The translations under genes were made by a program, and so were the position numbers. DNA of 38,216 nt from contig PANU01000086.1 of NCBI GenBank assembly GCA_002707745.1, forward strand, positions 1 to 38,216, given 5' to 3'. The notes beneath the pieces were generated by a model. That model made no database searches and was not told the origin of the DNA. It saw only the letters and a program-made list of their open reading frames with translations. Source of the stretch: Flavobacteriaceae bacterium. Its GTDB lineage: Bacteria; Bacteroidota; Bacteroidia; Flavobacteriales; Flavobacteriaceae. This document shows, one piece after another, positions 8,389 to 16,722 of the stretch. Within the stretch, counting starts at the first letter, position 1; every line of letters starts with the position of its first letter.

Positions 8389-8631
8389 ATGGAAACACTC
8401 ACACTACACGATAAAATTGAAGCTGCTTTAGAGGAAATTCGTCCTTTTTTGCAGAATGATGGAGGAGATATTAAATTGCTTTCAGTAGAAGATGAAAAAA
8501 TTGTAAAAGTACAATTACAAGGCGCTTGTGTGGGATGTTCTGTAAACCAGATGACCCTAAAAAGCGGGGTGGAAATGACCATAAAAAAGCACGCGCCACA
8601 AATTGAGCAAGTAATTAATGTAGAAGCGTAA
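8389..8631 (+). CDS. NifU C-terminal domain (Nfu-type) Fe-S scaffold protein
   Basis: An 80-residue protein consisting of just the Nfu domain. It has IRPFLQNDGGDIKLLSVED followed by the cluster-binding CxxC in GACVGCSVNQMTLKSG, with a C-terminal tail of the usual length. Nfu proteins carry [4Fe-4S] clusters between the assembly machinery and client enzymes. The ATG lies 3 bp after the stop of the ApbC-type carrier gene, so the pair is translationally close and functionally linked. Confidence 0.95.
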   Translation: METLTLHDKIEAALEEIRPFLQNDGGDIKLLSVEDEKIVKVQLQGACVGCSVNQMTLKSGVEMTIKKHAPQIEQVINVEA

Positions 8632-8679
8632 ATTAAATTATATAAGTATTTTCCGCAACGTATTAAGCGGAGTCGAAAT

Positions 8680-9732
8680 ATGATAAAAACTGATATTCTT
8701 ATTATTGGCGCAGGACCAACAGGATTGTTTACTGTATTTGAAGCCGGTTTATTAAAACTAAAATGCCACCTGATTGATGCATTGCCACAACCTGGCGGAC
8801 AATGTGCCGAAATTTACCCCAAAAAACCTATCTACGATATTCCGGCCTTTCCAGAAATTCTGGCAGGAGATCTGGTAACTAACCTGATGAAACAAATAGA
8901 GCCGTTTCAGCCTGGGTTTACCCTTGGTGAACGGGCGCAAACTATCGAGAAACAAGATGACGGAACATTTATAGTTACTACAAATAAAGGCACAAAACAT
9001 CATGCGCCTGTAGTTGCCATTGCTGGCGGACTGGGAAGTTTTGAGCCTCGTAAGCCACCTATTACTAACATTTCAGACTATGAAGACAAAGGGGTAGAAT
9101 ACATTATTAGAGACCCTGAATTATACCGGAATAAAAAAGTAGTTATAGCAGGAGGTGGTGATAGTGCTTTGGACTGGAGTATTTTCTTAGCAACTGTTGC
9201 GGAAAGCGTTACACTGGTACACCGTAGAAATGAATTTAGAGGGGCGTTGGACTCTGTTGAAAAAGTACAGGAACTTAAAAATGCAGGTAAAATAGAACTT
9301 ATTACCCCGGCCGAAATTATTGATGTTGTAGGCGAAATAAAGGTGCAAGGCGTTTCAATTAAAAGGGGAGCCGAAGTTTTTAATAAAGCGTGTGATCATT
9401 TTATTCCTTTGTTTGGGCTTGCGCCTAAGTTAGGACCCATTGCCGACTGGGGACTGGAAATTGAAAAAAATGCTATAAAAGTTGATAATACCCTGGATTA
9501 TCAAACCAATATTCCGGGTATTTATGCCATAGGCGATGTAAATACCTATCCTGGTAAATTGAAATTAATTTTGTGTGGTTTTCATGAAGCTACCTTAATG
9601 TGCCAAAGCGCTTACCAGCGTATTTTTCCAGACAAACGGTACGTTATGAAATATACTACTGTTGGTGGTGTAGAAGGCTTTGACGGAAGCAAGAAAGAAG
9701 CTCCTAAAGCTGTTGTAAAATCTATAGATTAA
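8680..9732 (+). CDS. Ferredoxin--NADP(+) reductase, thioredoxin-reductase-like type
   Basis: The 350-residue flavoprotein has an FAD-binding motif at the N-terminus (IIGAGPTGLFTVFEAG), PGGQCAEIYPKKPIYDIP, an NADPH-binding motif near residue 160 (VVIAGGGDSALDW) and the C-terminal FAD motif IYAIGDVNTYPGK. It lacks the CxxC of thioredoxin reductases, which places it in the YumC-like ferredoxin/flavodoxin-NADP reductase group. It would pass electrons between NADPH and the ferredoxin encoded one base downstream. It follows the Nfu gene by 48 bp. Confidence 0.92.
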   Translation: MIKTDILIIGAGPTGLFTVFEAGLLKLKCHLIDALPQPGGQCAEIYPKKPIYDIPAFPEILAGDLVTNLMKQIEPFQPGFTLGERAQTIEKQDDGTFIVTTNKGTKHHAPVVAIAGGLGSFEPRKPPITNISDYEDKGVEYIIRDPELYRNKKVVIAGGGDSALDWSIFLATVAESVTLVHRRNEFRGALDSVEKVQELKNAGKIELITPAEIIDVVGEIKVQGVSIKRGAEVFNKACDHFIPLFGLAPKLGPIADWGLEIEKNAIKVDNTLDYQTNIPGIYAIGDVNTYPGKLKLILCGFHEATLMCQSAYQRIFPDKRYVMKYTTVGGVEGFDGSKKEAPKAVVKSID

Positions 9733-9733
9733 A

Positions 9734-10066
9734 TTGAAAGATATAACTATTTACATAACCGACCGAAACGGTACAACCCACGAAGTTCTTGCGCCAACCG
9801 ACATGAATATGAACCTCATGGAAATAATCAAATCTTATGAACTGGCCGAAGAAGGAACCATAGGAGTTTGTGGTGGTATGGCAATGTGCGCTTCGTGTCA
9901 ATGCTATATTGAAAGTGATCACGAACTTCCGGAAATGAGTTATGATGAAGATTTAATGCTTGCTGAAGCTTTTTATGTAAAAGACACTAGTCGCTTAGGT
10001 TGCCAGTTATTTATCACTAAAAATCTGGAAGGTTTAAAAGTCACCTTAGCTCCAGCCGAAGGTTAA
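9734..10066 (+). CDS. Adrenodoxin-type [2Fe-2S] ferredoxin
   Basis: A 110-residue ferredoxin starting at TTG, one base after the reductase stop. The cluster ligands follow the adrenodoxin spacing: C-x5-C-x2-C in CGGMAMCASC, and a fourth Cys in SRLGCQLF. This spacing is typical of ferredoxins serving Fe-S assembly or P450 enzymes, not photosynthetic ferredoxins. The tight linkage to the reductase gene suggests they form an electron-transfer pair. The gene end overlaps by 4 bp the 3' end of the convergent lipoprotein gene. Confidence 0.93.
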   Translation: MKDITIYITDRNGTTHEVLAPTDMNMNLMEIIKSYELAEEGTIGVCGGMAMCASCQCYIESDHELPEMSYDEDLMLAEAFYVKDTSRLGCQLFITKNLEGLKVTLAPAEG

Positions 10067-10770
10067 TCTACTGCTTGCTTTGCTCTGTTAAATAACCTGT
10101 CTACAAAAAGTTTGTATGCCTTTGCCGAAGGATGTAATCCGTCTCCGGCAACCAATGCCGGATCCTCTAAACCCTGTCTTGTAATGTCTGTGATGTTTTG
10201 AAAAGCAACTCCCTTTTGCATAGCAACTTGTGCTGCAAAAGCATTGTACCGATCTATTTCTTCTGAAATTTGCTGGACGCTCCCGCTTTTTTGTCCAAAA
10301 GGGGTAAAGGCATAATCTGGAATAGAAACAACAATTACACTGCTTGCATCTCCTTCAGCAAATGCTATGGCCTTGTCTAACAGCCTTGGAAATTCCTCTT
10401 CATAAACCGAAAAAGGCTTCCCTTGAAATTGATTGTTAACTCCAATAAGTAAAGTAACCAAATCGTAATCTGAAGTTGGACGCTGATTAGCAATGGCGTC
10501 TAATAAATTTGTGGTAGTCCAGCCGGTTTGTGCTATTATTTTATAGGCACCTGTTTTGTTCAAACTTTTACTCAAAGAATCCTGTAGTTGAAATGGAAAA
10601 TTTTGGGTAGCTGATACACTTTCGCCAATAGTATAACTATCGCCAAGTGCTAGGTATGTGAAATCTGCTTCATTTGATGCTACATTGGTGTTTTCTTTAG
10701 TATTTGAACAGGAGAGAAATCCCAGTATAATCCCTAAGGGTATGGCGATACTTGCAAAGAGTGTTTTCAT
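10063..10770 (-). CDS. SGNH/GDSL-family hydrolase lipoprotein
   Basis: The 235-residue protein starts with a lipoprotein signal ending in GFLSCSN, with the lipidated Cys at residue 21. The SGNH blocks are present: block I LALGDSYTIGES with the nucleophilic Ser, block III LIGVNNQFQG with Gly and Asn, and block V DGLHPSAKAY with the catalytic Asp and His. It should be a surface or periplasmic esterase or lysophospholipase-type enzyme with unknown substrate. It lies 23 bp downstream of the metallophosphoesterase gene on the same strand and may be co-transcribed with it. Confidence 0.9.
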   Translation of the reverse strand: MKTLFASIAIPLGIILGFLSCSNTKENTNVASNEADFTYLALGDSYTIGESVSATQNFPFQLQDSLSKSLNKTGAYKIIAQTGWTTTNLLDAIANQRPTSDYDLVTLLIGVNNQFQGKPFSVYEEEFPRLLDKAIAFAEGDASSVIVVSIPDYAFTPFGQKSGSVQQISEEIDRYNAFAAQVAMQKGVAFQNITDITRQGLEDPALVAGDGLHPSAKAYKLFVDRLFNRAKQAVD

Positions 10771-10793
10771 ATTTAAAATTACGAATGTTTTAT

Positions 10794-11690
10794 TTATTCG
10801 GTTTTATAGTTAATTAATTTTTGAGGGCCTTCCAGCAATCTTCTTATTACTTTTAAAGTACCGTCTTCGGTGGTTGCAATATGCCACTTTATAAGAGAAA
10901 TAGCTCCGTTTTCAATTTCTAGGCCGGTAATGCTTCTTGGGTGTACGCAGCTACCGTCATTAAAATAGGCAATGTCTCCTGGTTCCGGAAAACGGGGACG
11001 ATGGGTGTGGCCCGTAATGGTAAACAGGTTATTATTTTCCATAATCCACCGTTTGGTGCGCTTTTCAACCTTAATGAGTTCTTTGTAATTTTTTGCAGGG
11101 CTGGTGGGGTCGCCGATTCCAAAAATTTGTAATTGTCGCCAAAGCGCACGCACCAAAAAACGATTAAACTTCCAGCCTGTATAGTTCATCCATTCGGCTT
11201 GGTGGCCGTGTGCCATAAAAATTTCCTGCCCGGTAGTTTCGTGTGTAAAAATTAATCCTTCGGTAAATTCAACCCCTGGAAAAAGAGGTTCTTCCTTACT
11301 GGTAATTCTATTAAAATAAGTGTATAGGTTTTTTTCTACAAAACGTTTGTTTTTGTAGGCCATATCGTGGTTTCCTACAATACGATGCAACCTGTCTTCC
11401 TGAAAAAATAACCGCATTAGGTCGTATACATTTTTATGCGCTTCCAGTATTTCTTTAAATTCTATGTTCTCCCAAAGCTCATCACCATCGCCCAATTCGC
11501 AATAGGTAAATGCTTCGTTGTAGTAGTGCTTTAAGGCGTGGTAATATATGTTTCTGTTGTTGGCAAAGTCGTCTGCAAAACTATTATCTCCACGATGGCA
11601 ATCGCTAAAAATGATGAACTTGGAAGCATCGTTAAAAGGGAGACGCTTTGCTGTTTTATAGGCATTACTGAAACGTATTCGCGAAGACAT
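10794..11690 (-). CDS. Calcineurin-like metallophosphoesterase
   Basis: A 298-residue cytoplasmic phosphoesterase with the full set of metal-binding motifs: FSDCHRGD (DxH), ELGDGDELWE (GD), IVGNHDMAY (GNHD), MAHGHQ and TGHTHRP (GHTH). The order and spacing resemble LpxH-like UDP-2,3-diacylglucosamine hydrolases and other long phosphoesterases, but the substrate cannot be assigned. The ATG is preceded by a TATCTTTA box at 11707-11714. A strong hairpin terminator separates it from the upstream dehydrogenase gene. Confidence 0.88.
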   Translation of the reverse strand: MSSRIRFSNAYKTAKRLPFNDASKFIIFSDCHRGDNSFADDFANNRNIYYHALKHYYNEAFTYCELGDGDELWENIEFKEILEAHKNVYDLMRLFFQEDRLHRIVGNHDMAYKNKRFVEKNLYTYFNRITSKEEPLFPGVEFTEGLIFTHETTGQEIFMAHGHQAEWMNYTGWKFNRFLVRALWRQLQIFGIGDPTSPAKNYKELIKVEKRTKRWIMENNNLFTITGHTHRPRFPEPGDIAYFNDGSCVHPRSITGLEIENGAISLIKWHIATTEDGTLKVIRRLLEGPQKLINYKTE

Positions 11691-11706
11691 TCACTTTTTC
11701 TTTCCC

Positions 11707-11714
11707 TAAAGATA
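11707..11714 (-). promoter_or_regulatory. Candidate -7 box (TATCTTTA) for the phosphoesterase gene
   Basis: The reverse strand reads TATCTTTA, a 5 of 6 match to the defined positions of TAnnTTTG, about 17 nt upstream of the ATG at 11690. It lies immediately after the terminator of the dehydrogenase gene. Confidence 0.35.
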
Positions 11715-11741
11715 CAATTTGACTTCGATTTACACTAAAAC

Positions 11742-11770
11742 AAAAAAAGCTTTCCGAAGAAAGCTTTTTA
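11742..11770 (-). terminator. Rho-independent terminator after the glutaryl-CoA dehydrogenase gene
   Basis: An 11-bp perfect stem (11744-11754 with 11759-11769) closes a CGAA loop. The A and T runs at the stem ends make it symmetrical, so it could work in both directions. It lies 18 bp past the stop codon of the reverse-strand dehydrogenase gene. Confidence 0.8.
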
Positions 11771-11787
11771 ATTGTTCGATGTATTTA

Positions 11788-12972
11788 TTATTTAAAAGCA
11801 TTAAAGCCAGTAACATCCAATCCGGTAATTAACAAATGAATGTCATGGGTTCCTTCGTAGGTAATAACGCTTTCCAGATTCATCATGTGACGCATTATAG
11901 GGTATTCTCCTGTAATTCCCATACCGCCTAACATTTGTCGTGCTTCACGGGCAATTTTAATGGCCATGTCTACATTGTTACGCTTTGCCATTGAAATTTG
12001 TGCAGAGGTCGCTTTGTCTTCATTTTTAAGTTGCCCCAAACGTAATGCCAGTAATTGTGCCTTGGTGATTTCAGTAATCATTTCGGCCAACTTCTTTTGT
12101 TGTAATTGAAATGCTCCTATGGGTTTTCCAAATTGAATACGTTCTTTTGAATATCTTAATGCCGTATCGTAGCAATCCATGGCAGCTCCTATTGCTCCCC
12201 ATGCAATGCCGTACCTGGCACTATCCAAACATCCTAAAGGTGCTCCCAAGCCAGATTTGTTAGGCAACAAATTTTCTTTTGGAACTTTTACATCCTGAAA
12301 AATCAACTCACCGGTTGCAGAAGCTCTCAAGGACCATTTGTTGTGTGTTTCAGGCGTACTAAAACCTTCCATCCCACGTTCAACAATTAAACCGTGTATG
12401 CGTCCTTCTTCATTTTTGGCCCATACTACAGCGACATCGCAAAACGGCGAATTGGAAATCCAGAGTTTGGCACCATTTAATAAATAATGGTCTCCTTTAT
12501 CTTTATAGCTGGTTACCATACCAGCCGGGTTACTACCGTGATCAGGTTCTGTTAACCCAAAAGATCCCATCCATTCACCCGTTGCCAATTTTGGAAGGTA
12601 TTTGTTGCGTTGGTCTTCATTACCGTATTTCCAGATTGGGTACATAACTAAAGACGATTGTACAGAAGCGGTAGATCTTACTCCGCTATCGCCACGCTCT
12701 ATTTCTTGCATGATTAAACCATAACTAATCTGATCCAGCCCTGCACCTCCGTATTGTTCTGGAATATAAGGTCCAAAAGCACCAATTTCTGCCAGTCCAG
12801 GAATGATAGATTCTGGGAATTCAGCATTTTGGGCTGCTTCTTCTATAATAGGTGAAACGTCGCGCTTTACCCATGAGCGGGCTGCATCACGAATAAGTTT
12901 GTGTTCTTCGGTTAAAAGATCGTCTATATTGTAATAATCGGGAGCTTCAAATAAATCGGGTTTCGATGCCAT
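11788..12972 (-). CDS. gcdH: Glutaryl-CoA dehydrogenase-type acyl-CoA dehydrogenase
   Basis: The 394-residue flavoenzyme has the acyl-CoA dehydrogenase signatures GLTEPDHGSNPAGM and QMLGGMGITGEYPIMRHMMN, with the catalytic base Glu in ITYEGTHDIHLL. The segment GVRSTASVQSSLVMYPI, with an Arg that contacts the glutaryl carboxylate, distinguishes glutaryl-CoA dehydrogenases from other family members. The expected reaction is oxidative decarboxylation of glutaryl-CoA to crotonyl-CoA in lysine and tryptophan breakdown, with electrons passing to ETF. A TAATTTTG -7 box lies at 13003-13010 and a strong terminator follows the gene, so it is probably monocistronic. Confidence 0.92.
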   Translation of the reverse strand: MASKPDLFEAPDYYNIDDLLTEEHKLIRDAARSWVKRDVSPIIEEAAQNAEFPESIIPGLAEIGAFGPYIPEQYGGAGLDQISYGLIMQEIERGDSGVRSTASVQSSLVMYPIWKYGNEDQRNKYLPKLATGEWMGSFGLTEPDHGSNPAGMVTSYKDKGDHYLLNGAKLWISNSPFCDVAVVWAKNEEGRIHGLIVERGMEGFSTPETHNKWSLRASATGELIFQDVKVPKENLLPNKSGLGAPLGCLDSARYGIAWGAIGAAMDCYDTALRYSKERIQFGKPIGAFQLQQKKLAEMITEITKAQLLALRLGQLKNEDKATSAQISMAKRNNVDMAIKIAREARQMLGGMGITGEYPIMRHMMNLESVITYEGTHDIHLLITGLDVTGFNAFK

Positions 12973-13002
12973 AGTTTAGCTTTTGTTCAGTGTTAAGGTT
13001 CG

Positions 13003-13010
13003 CAAAATTA
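13003..13010 (-). promoter_or_regulatory. -7 promoter box TAATTTTG for gcdH
   Basis: The reverse strand reads TAATTTTG, a full match to TAnnTTTG, 30 nt upstream of the ATG at 12972. No obvious -33 TTG at ideal spacing. Confidence 0.5.
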
Positions 13011-13045
13011 ACCAAATCCTTGTAGGTCTAAAATGTATTCTGAAA

Positions 13046-14689
13046 TTAATTTTTTATGAATTTGTATACCCTGGAAGCGTTGCCAATAGAGACTTCCATG
13101 AAGTAAATTCCAGTGGTCATAGCGCTTACGTCTATATTTAAAACAGATTGGTCCATTTGCTTTGAAAGGACTTCTTTGCCTAATGCATCAAAAATTCTTG
13201 TGCTTTGTATGTTTTGAGTAGCAACCAGGTGTAAGGTTGTGTTGGCCGGATTTGGATAAAACTGAAACTGTGAAAAAATATTATCCTGAATGCCTAATAC
13301 TGTTTTTTTGTTTACAGGTCCTATCCAGTTACTTGCTTGCTCTGGCCCACAGATAGAACGAACGTAAAAACTATATGTAGTGTTGTCTAACAAGTCCATA
13401 ACAGTAGTATTTGGCTCTGCAGTAACATCCATAAAGGTCTCGTCGTTATTATTAGAGCTTCTTCCGTATAAAACTTCCCAGGTAGCAGATTCTCCATTTT
13501 CATTCCAGGCAGCATCCACACTATTATATGTTTCGTTAGAAAGTACAAGGTCTGTTGGAGCTACACAAATTTCTTGGAAGCTATTTCTGTTTTGGAGGTA
13601 CATGGAAACCGGAATATACCCTTCTCCGTTTGCAAATACTGCGTCCGGAACGTCTAATTTAATAGTGTGTGAACCGGCTGTAAGCGTACCTAAACTCACT
13701 TCTCTAATTGGAATTACATCTCCAGGACACCAATTGCTAAAGTCTAACCAAGCTCTGGTAGTACGAGGGCTTGGAGAGAAAATTCCATTTCCCTGAGTAT
13801 TTACTTCTCTAAAAGGTTCGCAAGACTTACCTCCTGGAATGTATTGGTGTATAAGATTGTCATTAAGATAGACAAAATGGTTTCTTCGGTTGTACTCTTC
13901 GCCACCAGCGTTGGCTCCGTGGTTAGAGGTGACAATGTATAATTTTAAGTCTTCTACTGTTTGTGCAAGGTCAAAATCTATTATTTTAGTAGTTTCACCT
14001 GGTACATCTGTTGCGTTGTAGTTGTTTAGATTTTCATCGCATGCAAGCGTTTTTACAAAGTTGGGAGCAGGATAGGTCTGGCCTGGGTCTTCTTCAGTTA
14101 CAAAAGTGAGGCTTCCGTAAAAAGTGTCTATCCTTCCTGCGCAACCAGCTACTTGCGTTTGTGCTGCATAAGGAACACCAAAAACATCCAGCTCAATCCA
14201 GAAATCAAATTCTGCACGTAAAGCGGTGTCTGTAAGTATTTCAGCAATATTATCTACAGTGAACGAAAAATCTACCTCCATAGGGGCTATGTTTTTGTTC
14301 ATAAAAGGGGTAATAAAACGTCCAATTTCTAATCTTTCCACCTGGTTAGATACATAGGTTGGCTCTCCTTTGTCTACAAAAGCAAGATAAGCCCGTGCAA
14401 TACGATCGTAATTGTCACAAGCAGCTTTTAAGGTAATATCCATAGTAAGCTTATTGCCCAACATATCCAGTTGTGCTTCAGTAAGTTTTACTGCGTAGCG
14501 TGAGTTGCTGTGACGTAAAACCTCTGGTGGCATAGGCTCATATAGATCTACTTCATCAAGTAGTCCGGCATAACCATCGTAATATAATACTTCGTCAAAA
14601 ACCTGAATAGAAGTTTGTGCAAAGGATATAGTTGTAAGCAACATAGCAAGAATGCTACAAACAAATAGTGGAAAGGTAATTTTTTTCAT
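13046..14689 (-). CDS. Secreted PNGase F-like peptide N-glycosidase with FnIII and T9SS sorting domains
   Basis: The 547-residue protein begins MKKITFPLFVCSILAMLL, a signal peptide ending near SFAQ. Residues about 25-190 and 205-375 match the two jelly-roll domains of peptide N-glycosidase F, including SNHGANAGGEEYNRRNHF, CEPFREVNTQGNGIFSPSPR and LDFSNWCPGDVIPI. PNGase F releases N-glycans by hydrolysing the Asn-GlcNAc amide bond. A fibronectin type III-like domain follows (CVAPTDLVLSNETYNSVDAA to ICGPEQASNW), then a C-terminal Por sorting domain (FYPNPANTTLHL, TTGIYFMEV). The open frame extends 54 bp further upstream, but the signal peptide fixes the start. A loose TATATTAG box lies at 14709-14716. 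Catalytic acidic residues were not individually mapped. Confidence 0.88.
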   Translation of the reverse strand: MKKITFPLFVCSILAMLLTTISFAQTSIQVFDEVLYYDGYAGLLDEVDLYEPMPPEVLRHSNSRYAVKLTEAQLDMLGNKLTMDITLKAACDNYDRIARAYLAFVDKGEPTYVSNQVERLEIGRFITPFMNKNIAPMEVDFSFTVDNIAEILTDTALRAEFDFWIELDVFGVPYAAQTQVAGCAGRIDTFYGSLTFVTEEDPGQTYPAPNFVKTLACDENLNNYNATDVPGETTKIIDFDLAQTVEDLKLYIVTSNHGANAGGEEYNRRNHFVYLNDNLIHQYIPGGKSCEPFREVNTQGNGIFSPSPRTTRAWLDFSNWCPGDVIPIREVSLGTLTAGSHTIKLDVPDAVFANGEGYIPVSMYLQNRNSFQEICVAPTDLVLSNETYNSVDAAWNENGESATWEVLYGRSSNNNDETFMDVTAEPNTTVMDLLDNTTYSFYVRSICGPEQASNWIGPVNKKTVLGIQDNIFSQFQFYPNPANTTLHLVATQNIQSTRIFDALGKEVLSKQMDQSVLNIDVSAMTTGIYFMEVSIGNASRVYKFIKN

Positions 14690-14776
14690 GATATTTAATT
14701 TATTTTGGCTAATATAATAATTGTATACCCATAGTACGACCAATACAATACCTTTAACAGTCGCAAAAGCTTAGCC

Positions 14777-15493
14777 TTACATTTTTAGATAAAAATCTTT
14801 CACTAATTTTTTATACGCTGAAGTGTAATTATGCCTTGTTGTTTCAATAATAAGTGATTCGAGTTTGGGCTCTGTCTTATGAAAGGTGAATTCTAACAAA
14901 CTTCTTTTTTCTTCAGAATTCGGAGTGCCTTTTACCGTGCAAATACGTTTAGGGTATAGCTTGTTTTGTGAAGCAATTTTAATAAAATTTTCTTCTTCTT
15001 TTTTCGGAAGAATGAGCGCAAAGGTTCCATTTTTTGACAGTAAATGTGTAGCGCTTACCGCTAAATGTTCGAAAGGGAGGGTGTCTGTAAACCTCGCGGT
15101 ATCACGTGCAAAGTTTTCAGTTTTAAAGTCTTCGGAATAGAAAGGCGGATTAGAAATTATTAAATCGTATGTTTCGTCTATTTCTGACACAAATTCCTGA
15201 ATGGATGCATGGTAGCAATACAAACGATCTCCCCAGGGAGAGTTTTCAAAATTATCGGTGCATTGCTCGAAGGCGTTTTCGTCAATCTCAATAGCATCTA
15301 TTGTTTTACTGGAGGTTCGTTGTGCCAGTTGCAAAGCAATAACTCCTGTTCCGGCGCCAATATCTAAAATACTATCAGGATTGTTTTTTACAGAAACCCA
15401 GGCGCCAAGCAACACGCCATCGGTCCCGATTTTCATAGCACACCTGTCTTGTGCTATGGTAAAGTGTTTAAACTGAAAGGGTTGGTTTGCCAT
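14777..15493 (-). CDS. trmN6: tRNA1(Val) (adenine(37)-N6)-methyltransferase family protein
   Basis: The 238-residue SAM-dependent methyltransferase has motif I ILDIGAGTGVIALQLAQ and the N6-adenine signature ISNPPFY. The N-terminus FQFKHFTIAQDRCAMKIGTDG and overall length match the YfiC/TrmN6 family, which methylates A37 of tRNA1(Val). Its ATG shares one base with the rimM stop codon, so it is the last gene of the rpsP-rimM-trmN6 operon. In many bacteria trmD and rplS occupy this place; here another tRNA methyltransferase does. Confidence 0.88.
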   Translation of the reverse strand: MANQPFQFKHFTIAQDRCAMKIGTDGVLLGAWVSVKNNPDSILDIGAGTGVIALQLAQRTSSKTIDAIEIDENAFEQCTDNFENSPWGDRLYCYHASIQEFVSEIDETYDLIISNPPFYSEDFKTENFARDTARFTDTLPFEHLAVSATHLLSKNGTFALILPKKEEENFIKIASQNKLYPKRICTVKGTPNSEEKRSLLEFTFHKTEPKLESLIIETTRHNYTSAYKKLVKDFYLKM

Positions 15494-16017
15494 TATAAGT
15501 ACAGGTCTATCAATCCCTCCGGCGTTTTCAGGTATAAGGTATTAGTTTCCCGGTCTACTTTTTTTATGATTTCATCATTAACAGGGATTAAGATTTCTTT
15601 CCCCTGATATTCTATTTCGAATAGATGCTGAGCTGTGCTGTCATTAACGCCTGCAACTGTGCCTAATGCTCCAAAGTTTTCATCTGTTACTTTAAACCCG
15701 ATAATTTCGTGGTAGTAAAATTTATTGCCGGAAAGTTTTGGCAAAAGGGAGAGTGGTAGAAATAGCTCGGTACCCAGCAGGGCGTCTGCATCTGCTTCAT
15801 TTTCTACTTCTTCAAATTTTACACGAAGCAAGGTAGATTTATGAAGCGATAGTTTTTCAATAAAAAATGGAATCAAATTTTTGTGTTGTTCCACAAAAAC
15901 CGATTCCATTTCTAAAAATTGTTCGGGATCATCGGTATCTAGTTTTACCAGCAATTCTCCCTTAAAACTGTACTTTTTTACGATTTTGCCAACGAAGAAA
16001 CAGTCCTTCTTTTGCAT
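15493..16017 (-). CDS. rimM: Ribosome maturation factor RimM
   Basis: The 174-residue protein has the N-terminal RimM domain (FVGKIVKKYSFKGELLVKLDTD) and the C-terminal PRC-barrel (YYHEIIGFKVTDENFGALGTV, ILIPVNDEIIKKVDRE). It assists 30S head assembly and binds uS19. It sits 12 bp downstream of rpsP, the conserved partner, and overlaps trmN6 by one base. Confidence 0.95.
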   Translation of the reverse strand: MQKKDCFFVGKIVKKYSFKGELLVKLDTDDPEQFLEMESVFVEQHKNLIPFFIEKLSLHKSTLLRVKFEEVENEADADALLGTELFLPLSLLPKLSGNKFYYHEIIGFKVTDENFGALGTVAGVNDSTAQHLFEIEYQGKEILIPVNDEIIKKVDRETNTLYLKTPEGLIDLYL

Positions 16018-16029
16018 TTCGTTTCAGTT

Positions 16030-16590
16030 TTATTCTTCTTCTTTTGCTTTGTCCTCAGCAGTTTCAGGAGCTGAAGCATTAGCTTCCTCAGTTCCTTCTG
16101 CAGCTTCGGTAGCTGTTTCAGCTTCTTCTTCCGCAACTTCTTCCGGCTGTGCTTCGGCAATACGTGCTTCGTTCACTGCTTTTTCTGCTGCTAAAGCTTC
16201 TGCTTTTGCTTTTTGGTCTGCTTCAGATAGCTTTCCTTTTTTAGTAGCTACTGCTTTTCCTTTTTCGACTAACCAAGCGTTAAATTTTTCTTCAGCTTGC
16301 TCTTCGGTTAAAGCACCTTTGGCAACACCTCCCGCTAAATGCTTTTTAAGCATCACACCTTTGTAAGAAAGGATAGCTCTAGCAGTATCGGTTGGTTGTG
16401 CACCGTTTTGTAACCATTGTACAGACTGGTCTATGTCAAGCTCTATCTGTGCAGGGTTTACATTTGGATTGTAGATACCTAATTTTTCAAGGTATTTACC
16501 ATCTCTTTTTGCGCGGGCATCTGCCGCTACGATCCAGTAAAAAGGCTTTCCTTTTTTACCGTGTCTTTGTAATCTGATTTTTACAGGCAT
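16030..16590 (-). CDS. rpsP: 30S ribosomal protein bS16 with long Ala/Glu-rich tail
   Basis: The first about 80 residues ([52 protein letters not shown]) are bS16. A C-terminal extension of about 100 residues follows, rich in Ala, Glu and Lys and ending in a highly acidic stretch. Long tails of this kind are common in Bacteroidota bS16; their role is unknown to me. The gene heads the rpsP-rimM-trmN6 operon, with a TATCTTTG promoter box at 16638-16645. Confidence 0.96.
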   Translation of the reverse strand: MPVKIRLQRHGKKGKPFYWIVAADARAKRDGKYLEKLGIYNPNVNPAQIELDIDQSVQWLQNGAQPTDTARAILSYKGVMLKKHLAGGVAKGALTEEQAEEKFNAWLVEKGKAVATKKGKLSEADQKAKAEALAAEKAVNEARIAEAQPEEVAEEEAETATEAAEGTEEANASAPETAEDKAKEEE

Positions 16591-16637
16591 AAAATTAATT
16601 TTTGAGGTTCACGACCTCGGTTTATAATTAAGGACGG

Positions 16638-16645
16638 CAAAGATA
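16638..16645 (-). promoter_or_regulatory. -7 promoter box TATCTTTG for the rpsP operon
   Basis: The reverse strand reads TATCTTTG, a full match to TAnnTTTG, 48 nt upstream of the rpsP ATG. It lies back to back with the promoter of the divergent lipoprotein gene. Confidence 0.6.
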
Positions 16646-16687
16646 GTATATTTTTGACATGAAAGTAGTTAGATAGAACTTTTATTT

Positions 16688-16695
16688 TATATTTG
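16688..16695 (+). promoter_or_regulatory. -7 promoter box TATATTTG for the lipoprotein gene at 16723
   Basis: A full match to TAnnTTTG lies 27 nt upstream of the ATG at 16723. It overlaps an alternative upstream ATG (16693), which argues against that longer start. Confidence 0.6.
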
Positions 16696-16722
16696 TGTCT
16701 TAACCTAGAAACAATAAACCCC

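Noticed and set aside
8118-8582. Reverse-strand open frame of 154 codons over apbC and the Nfu gene
   Set aside because: Both forward genes are strongly supported by family motifs and spacing, and the reverse translation has no recognisable features.
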